Shown here: positions 5,923 to 9,868 of the stretch, in pieces
Numbering within the stretch: the first letter of the stretch is position 1
Layout of the letters: each line of letters begins with the position of its first letter
From: Rhodospirillales bacterium
Lineage (GTDB): Bacteria; Pseudomonadota; Alphaproteobacteria; Rhodospirillales; JASLLV01
Direction of reading: 5' to 3'
NCBI GenBank assembly: GCA_030754475.1
Contig: JASMAE010000216.1
Coordinates: 1-9,868 of the forward strand
Length of the DNA: 9,868 nt
Program-made: the position numbers and the translations under genes
Notes under the pieces: generated by a model
What the model was told of the DNA's origin: nothing
Databases searched by the model: none
What the model saw: only the letters and a program-made list of their open reading frames with translations

Positions 5923-7382
5923 CCGATCGCGGGGCATTGATCGCCCTGGTCGAACGGTTGGGCGGCGCGCGCGTACTTTGCGTCGGCGACGTGATGGTGG
6001 ACCGCTTCGTCTACGGCGGCGTCGAACGCATCTCGCCCGAGGCTCCTATCCCGGTCCTCAAGGTCGGGCGCGAAACCGAGATGCTGGGCGGCGCCGGTAA
6101 CGTGGTGCGCAACTTGGTCGCGCTTGGCGCGAGCCCGCGTTTCGTCTCGGCGATCGGTGCCGACGGACCCGGCGAAAGAATCCGCGCGCTGCTCGCCGAA
6201 GAGGCCGGGGTGAATGCGGAACTGATCGCGGTCGACGGTCGACGGACCTCGGTCAAGAGCCGCTTCCTCGCAGGCAACCAGCAACTGATGCGGGCCGATG
6301 ACGAGACCCAGGCGCCGCTCGAGGGCGATGCCGTCCGCCGCCTCGTCGACGCCGTCTCGCGGGCGGTCGCGGAATGCGACGTGGTCGTGCTTTCCGATTA
6401 CGGCAAGGGCGTCTTGTGCCGCGAAGCGCTGGCGGGCATCTTCGCGGCCGCCAAGGCGCACTCGAAGCCGATCATCGTCGATCCCAAGGGCACCGATTTC
6501 TCGGACTACCGCGGCGCCTCGGTGCTCACCCCCAACCGGCGCGAACTCGGCGAGGCGATGCGCATGGCGGTGGAAGGCGACGCGGCGATCGTCGAGGCCG
6601 CGCAGAGACTGGTATCCGAGTGCGACCTCGAGGCGGTCCTGGTGACCCGTAGCCGCGAGGGCATGACGCTGGTAAGCGCGCGCGGCACGGTCACCCATCT
6701 TGCGACCGAGGCCCGCGAGATCTTCGACGTCTCCGGCGCCGGCGACACGGTGGCGGCGGCACTGGCCGCGGCGATCGCCGCCGGCGCGCAACTGGACGAA
6801 GCGGCGGCGCTGGCCAACGTCGCGGCGGGCATCGTCGTCGGCAAGGTCGGGACCGCGGTCGCGTTTTCGGGCGACGTCGCGCACGCGCTCCATCACCAGG
6901 ACCTGAGTGACGCCGAGGCGAAGGTGTCGGCGTTGAAGCCCGCGCTCGAGCGCATCGATCGGTGGCGCCAACGTTCGCAGCGGATCGGATTCACCAACGG
7001 CGTCTTCGACCTACTTCACCCCGGCCACGTCGCGCTTCTGCGCCACGCCCGAGCATTCTGCGATCGCCTGGTGGTGGGCCTCAACAGCGATTCGTCGGTA
7101 AAACGCCTGAAGGGCGCCGATCGACCGCTTCAGTCGGAGGCTGCGCGCGCCACCGTGCTTGCCTCGCTGGCGAGCGTCGACATGGTGGTGATATTTTCCG
7201 AAGACACGCCGCTGGCCCTCATCGAGGCGATCCGTCCCGACGTCCTCGTCAAGGGGGCGGACTACGCACTCGAAGACGTGGTCGGTGCCGACGTGGTCCA
7301 AGGATACGGCGGCCGGATCGAACTCGCGCCCATCGAGGCGGGCTTCAGCACGTCCGCCACCATCGCCCGCATGGCGAAATAG
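5919..7382 (+). CDS. hldE: bifunctional heptose 7-phosphate kinase / heptose 1-phosphate adenylyltransferase
   Basis: HldE phosphorylates D-glycero-D-manno-heptose 7-phosphate at C1 and, after dephosphorylation by GmhB, transfers AMP to give ADP-heptose. The 487-residue product has the usual two-domain architecture (E. coli enzyme 477). The PfkB/ribokinase-type kinase spans about 1-320, with VGDVMVDRFVYG (22-33), GGAGN (57-61), TPNRREL (204-210) and the anion-hole/catalytic block DVSGAGD (270-276, Asp276 the expected base). The cytidylyltransferase-like domain spans about 355-487, with FTNGVFDLLHPGH (358-370, HxGH at 367-370), VKGADYALEDVVGAD and the terminal GFSTSATI. The position usually occupied by Cys in TNGCFD is Val here. 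ATG 5919 overlaps the gmhA stop as ATGA. GmhB and HldD must be encoded elsewhere. Confidence 0.96.
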   Translation: MTDRGALIALVERLGGARVLCVGDVMVDRFVYGGVERISPEAPIPVLKVGRETEMLGGAGNVVRNLVALGASPRFVSAIGADGPGERIRALLAEEAGVNAELIAVDGRRTSVKSRFLAGNQQLMRADDETQAPLEGDAVRRLVDAVSRAVAECDVVVLSDYGKGVLCREALAGIFAAAKAHSKPIIVDPKGTDFSDYRGASVLTPNRRELGEAMRMAVEGDAAIVEAAQRLVSECDLEAVLVTRSREGMTLVSARGTVTHLATEAREIFDVSGAGDTVAAALAAAIAAGAQLDEAAALANVAAGIVVGKVGTAVAFSGDVAHALHHQDLSDAEAKVSALKPALERIDRWRQRSQRIGFTNGVFDLLHPGHVALLRHARAFCDRLVVGLNSDSSVKRLKGADRPLQSEAARATVLASLASVDMVVIFSEDTPLALIEAIRPDVLVKGADYALEDVVGADVVQGYGGRIELAPIEAGFSTSATIARMAK

Positions 7383-7429
7383 ACGAGGGCGGCGCACGCG
7401 AATTCGCGATCGAGACGGGCGGTTTTTTT
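7362..7429 (+). terminator. probable Rho-independent terminator of the gmhA-hldE unit, overlapping the hldE end
   Basis: The bases at 7362-7369 (ATCGCCCG) pair with 7416-7423 (CGGGCGGT) over 8 bp, including one G-T wobble, and seven T residues run from 7423 to 7429. The 46-nt loop includes the hldE stop codon and a second self-complementary element, CGCGAATTCGCG at 7397-7408, which could stack as a branch. The long loop makes this less standard than textbook terminators, but a T7 run directly after a GC stem stands out in such GC-rich DNA. Confidence 0.5.
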
Positions 7430-7459
7430 CGGGCTGGTTCCGCTTAAAGGAATAACGGC

Positions 7460-9445
7460 CTAACCGTCGCCACGCCAAAGCCGGCTGGCGAATCCGGGCC
7501 AAAAGCCCTGTTCCGGGGCAGGCGGCGCGACGATTGCGATATCCACGCCGAAGATTGGCTTCGGAACCAAGCCTTCATGGGCGCGGGTCATGAAGTCCCG
7601 CCACAGACGCGCCGGTAGGCCGCCGCCGGTCACGCCCCGCATCGGGGCGCCGGAATCGTTGCCCACCCAGACCCCGGCCACCAGATGACCCGTGTAACCG
7701 ACGAACCAGGCGTCACGGTGATCCTGGCTGGTCCCCGTCTTGCCGGCGGAGGGCCGCGATAGCCGCGCGGCGCGCCCGGTTCCCTCTCGGACCGCGCCCG
7801 CCAGCATGGCGTTCATGCGGGCCGCGTTTTCAGCGCTCATGATCCGGCCCGGGCCCGAGCCCGCGCGGCGATACAGCACGTGACCCTGGCCGTCGCGGAT
7901 CTCCGTAATCCCATAGGGCCACACACCCATGCCGGCGGCGGCGAAGCTCGCGTAGGCGGTCGTCAACTCGATCACGCTGACCTCGAAGGAACCGAGCGCG
8001 AGAGAAGGGTTCGGCGCCATGGGGGCCGTGATTCCCAGCCGTCGCGCCGTCTCGATGATCCGCTCCCGGCCCGCCCGTTCGGCGACGCGGACGGCGACCG
8101 TGTTGATGGACCGCGCGAGCGCGGAGCGAAGCGTCGTCGGGCCGACGTGGCGGCCGTCGAAGTTTCGCGGGCTCCAACCCTCGACCACGATGGGCTCGTC
8201 GACGACAACCGTCTCGGGCTCCATGCCAGCGGCGAGGGCCGCGAGATAGACGATCGGCTTGAAGGCCGACCCGGGCTGGCGGAGCGCCTGGGTCGCGCGG
8301 TTGTACTGACTCTCGCGGTAGTCCCTTCCCCCCACCATGGCGCGCACGGCGCCGTCCGGGGCCAGGGCGACGATGGCGGCCTGGTCGGCACCGTGTTCGG
8401 CGCCCTCTGCGTCCATGGCATTCGCGACGCTCGTCTCGGCGATGTCCTGCAGACCCGCGTCCAGGGTCGTCACAACGACCAGGTCGCGATCGCCCGGCGA
8501 GACGTAGTTGGAAGCCTGCTCGAAGACCCAGTCGGCGAAATGGCGGCCGCGCCGGCTCACTGAGAGGGGACGCACACCGATCTTGGCGCCGCGCTTCGCC
8601 TCGGTCGCTTCGCCCGGTGCGATCGCGCCCCACGCCACCATGGCGTCAAGCACCACGGCGGCCCGCCGCGCGGCCAACGCCGGGTCGTTGCGAGGATTGT
8701 AGCGCGACGGCGCCTTCAAGAGCCCGGCGAGCATCGCCGCCTGGGCGAGGTCGATCTCTTCGGCTCGAAGGCCGAAGTAGCGTTCGGCCGCCGCGTCCAC
8801 TCCGAATGCGCGGGCGCCGAAGTAGACGCGATTGAGATAGATCGCGAGAATCTGGTCCTTGGTGAACTTGCGCTCGAGCCACAGCGCGAGCAGGAGCTCC
8901 TGGACCTTGCGCTTGAGCGTTCTTTCGGGCGAGAGAAACAGGTTCTTGGCCACCTGTTGGGTAATGGTGCTGCCGCCCTGGACGACCGCGCCGGCGCGCA
9001 AATTCGCCCAAAGCGCGCGCGCGAGCCCGCGCACGTCGAGCCCGTGGTGCTCGCGGAACCGGCGATCTTCCGTGGCCAGGACCGCGTTCACCAGATGCCG
9101 GGGAAGGCGTTCGGCGGTGAGCGGCCGTCCATAGAGGTCGCCGAAACTTGCGACGGGCGCGCCGTCGGCCGCCAGAATCGTAACCGAGGGCCGCCGCGTC
9201 GCGCTCACCGCGCGGTCCACGTCGGGAAGGTCGGTGGCGTACCAGGCCGCGAGCCCGGCGGCGGCAACGGCCGTCCAGACCGCGACAATCGCAAGGGCGC
9301 GCGCGAGCCAGCCGAGCGCCGGCCAGAACCGGAACCGGACCCTGGACCGCGTGCTGCGGACCGCACGGGCCCGCGTCGGCGCGCCGCTTCCGCGGCGGTG
9401 CCCCCCTCGCGCGCCCTTCGCCTTGCGATCCGATGGTTTCGCCAC
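7460..9445 (-). CDS. class A penicillin-binding protein (peptidoglycan glycosyltransferase/transpeptidase), PBP1A type
   Basis: This bifunctional inner-membrane enzyme polymerises lipid II and cross-links peptidoglycan in the periplasm. The 661-residue product has a basic cytoplasmic tail (1-40), one membrane anchor (about 43-70), a GT51 glycosyltransferase (about 85-270) and a transpeptidase (about 320-620). GT51 motifs are TEDRRFREHHG with Glu126, QGGSTITQQ (156-164), and RKVQELLLALWLERKFTKDQI with the expected second Glu183. The transpeptidase has SxxK (Ser393-Ala-Phe-Lys396), SxN (Ser446-Ile-Asn448) and KTG (569-571) followed by TSQDHRDAWFVGY. It is shorter than E. coli PBP1a (850), with little sequence between the catalytic domains and only about 40 residues after the transpeptidase. 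The start is GTG 9445, with GGAG 9 nt upstream. It converges on hldE and has its own upstream region. Function is confident; the exact orthologue class is not assigned. Confidence 0.95.
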   Translation of the reverse strand: MAKPSDRKAKGARGGHRRGSGAPTRARAVRSTRSRVRFRFWPALGWLARALAIVAVWTAVAAAGLAAWYATDLPDVDRAVSATRRPSVTILAADGAPVASFGDLYGRPLTAERLPRHLVNAVLATEDRRFREHHGLDVRGLARALWANLRAGAVVQGGSTITQQVAKNLFLSPERTLKRKVQELLLALWLERKFTKDQILAIYLNRVYFGARAFGVDAAAERYFGLRAEEIDLAQAAMLAGLLKAPSRYNPRNDPALAARRAAVVLDAMVAWGAIAPGEATEAKRGAKIGVRPLSVSRRGRHFADWVFEQASNYVSPGDRDLVVVTTLDAGLQDIAETSVANAMDAEGAEHGADQAAIVALAPDGAVRAMVGGRDYRESQYNRATQALRQPGSAFKPIVYLAALAAGMEPETVVVDEPIVVEGWSPRNFDGRHVGPTTLRSALARSINTVAVRVAERAGRERIIETARRLGITAPMAPNPSLALGSFEVSVIELTTAYASFAAAGMGVWPYGITEIRDGQGHVLYRRAGSGPGRIMSAENAARMNAMLAGAVREGTGRAARLSRPSAGKTGTSQDHRDAWFVGYTGHLVAGVWVGNDSGAPMRGVTGGGLPARLWRDFMTRAHEGLVPKPIFGVDIAIVAPPAPEQGFWPGFASRLWRGDG

Positions 9446-9469
9446 GGACCGACTCTCCGCCTGCCGCGG

Positions 9470-9484
9470 TTAGCGAAGCGTTAA
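9470..9484. promoter_or_regulatory. CtrA-like box upstream of the penicillin-binding protein gene
   Basis: TTAG-N7-TTAA at 9470-9484 matches the alphaproteobacterial CtrA half-site pair TTAA-N7-TTAA except for one base. It lies 25-39 bp ahead of the GTG start at 9445. Its right half overlaps the 10-bp palindrome GCGTTAACGC (9478-9487). A-T-rich octamers spaced this way are rare in DNA of this composition, but binding is inference and depends on the host being an alphaproteobacterium. Confidence 0.35.
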
Positions 9485-9543
9485 CGCGGTACGCGCGCCG
9501 GCGGCCTGGCGCCTGATAAGTTTAGTCGGTGCGATTCCACGTG

Positions 9544-9552
9544 AGTGGATAA
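9544..9552 (-). promoter_or_regulatory. DnaA-box-like nonamer
   Basis: The minus strand reads TTATCCACT, eight of nine bases matching the DnaA box TTATNCACA. It is a single site about 100 bp ahead of the penicillin-binding protein gene, with no cluster or AT-rich unwinding region, so it is not an origin. It may be chance or a regulatory DnaA contact. Confidence 0.2.
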
Positions 9553-9556
9553 CGAT

Positions 9557-9697
9557 CTAGGGCAAGCAGCGGTCGAGAAGGCCGTGCAATACGTCGGGCG
9601 CGATCCGGCACCCCTTGAGATTGCAGCGCCACGCCTCGGCGCCCTCAATCCAGGCGCTAGGGCGCTCCAGCGCCTCGTCGGGCGTCCGCTCAACCAT
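9557..9697 (-). CDS. putative small protein, 46 aa, unknown function
   Basis: I do not recognise the product. ATG 9697 is preceded by the full Shine-Dalgarno GGAGGT (9704-9709) with a 6-nt spacer, the strongest ribosome site in the window. From that ATG to TAG 9557-9559, third codon positions are about 90% G/C. In the same open frame upstream of the ATG they drop to roughly 70%, so the coding signal begins where the ribosome site predicts. The product starts MVERTPDEALERPSAW, has an acidic first half and a second half with three cysteines (CNLKGC and a terminal DRCLP), and has no membrane segment or signal peptide. It is followed about 110 bp later by the penicillin-binding protein gene on the same strand. 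The frame is also open to the window edge, so a longer gene entering from the right cannot be fully excluded. Confidence 0.5.
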   Translation of the reverse strand: MVERTPDEALERPSAWIEGAEAWRCNLKGCRIAPDVLHGLLDRCLP

Positions 9698-9703
9698 GGC
9701 GCT

Positions 9704-9709
9704 ACCTCC
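9704..9709 (-). promoter_or_regulatory. strong ribosome binding site of the 46-aa gene
   Basis: GGAGGT on the minus strand lies 6 nt before ATG 9697. It selects this start over the upstream in-frame ATG near 9751 and GTG at 9784. Confidence 0.55.
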
Positions 9710-9868
9710 GTCGAAGATATCGGGCGCCGAAGTCCGCAATTCCTGAAACATTGTGCTAGAGCGGATCGTGTAGACCTGATTCACGCGCCCGCTGGATCGC
9801 CACGCGCGATTTCGAGCGACCGCGATCTGGTCCAGTGCCGGCGCGCCGTTCAGACGTCGAGGTTGGCG
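9710..9868. other. right-edge segment without a confident gene
   Basis: No frame here shows convincing coding statistics. In one minus-strand frame a TGA at 9852-9850 follows five in-frame codons (Ala-Asn-Leu-Asp-Val) that all end in C, which could be the tail of a gene to the right, but this is too short to call. The piece around 9751-9787 (GCTAGAGCGGATC and CTGATTCACG) resembles, from memory, short dispersed intergenic repeats of alphaproteobacteria; this is a weak resemblance. Confidence 0.3.

Noticed and set aside
5853..6971. 372-codon open frame on the - strand opposite hldE
   Set aside because: It mirrors the HldE kinase domain codon by codon and has no family motif of its own.
7397..7408. 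CGCGAATTCGCG palindrome as an independent operator
   Set aside because: It lies in the loop of the proposed hldE terminator between convergent genes, so an operator role has no target. It is kept as part of the terminator call.
7880..8563. 227-codon open frame on the + strand opposite the penicillin-binding protein gene
   Set aside because: Antisense shadow of the transpeptidase domain, with no motifs.
9545..9868. 108-codon + strand frame from GTG 9545, open to the window edge
   Set aside because: Its first codon positions are richer in G/C than its third positions, the pattern expected from a gene on the opposite strand. It also lacks a good ribosome site.

Overview
The window is GC-rich (by eye about two thirds G+C) bacterial chromosomal DNA with densely packed genes. 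The heptose-LPS genes and class A penicillin-binding protein show a Gram-negative. Protein flavour, codon use and a CtrA-like site suggest an alphaproteobacterium, perhaps Rhodospirillales-like; that placement is inference. No rRNA, tRNA, CRISPR array, insertion sequence or phage gene was found.

Layout. The left edge (2-769, +) is the 3' part of a UDP-glucuronate decarboxylase (UDP-xylose synthase) gene, followed 27 bp later by a 71-residue zinc-ribbon protein (797-1012, +). A convergent AsnB-type glutamine amidotransferase/asparagine synthase follows (2955-1150, -). A 137-bp divergent spacer with a perfect 9-bp inverted repeat separates it from a + strand run: a 721-aa fused two-domain oxidoreductase (3093-5258), gmhA (5344-5922) and hldE (5919-7382), the last two overlapping in ATGA. 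Converging on hldE is a compact class A penicillin-binding protein (9445-7460, -) that starts at GTG. The right edge holds a probable 46-codon small gene (9697-9557, -) with a near-ideal Shine-Dalgarno, and about 170 bp without a confident gene.

How the genes fit together. The left and middle part looks like a cell-surface polysaccharide/LPS locus. The decarboxylase makes UDP-xylose. GmhA and HldE do the isomerase, kinase and nucleotidyltransferase steps toward ADP-heptose; the phosphatase GmhB and epimerase HldD are not in the window. The fused oxidoreductase and the AsnB-like amidotransferase are of types common in polysaccharide loci and may modify a sugar or uronic acid, but their substrates cannot be read from sequence. 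The penicillin-binding protein is a separate transcription unit.

I see no clearly undescribed system. The items most worth a second look are the fused oxidoreductase with its unusual start context, the 46-codon gene, the zinc-ribbon protein, the hairpin ahead of asnB, and the CtrA/DnaA-like sites ahead of the penicillin-binding protein.
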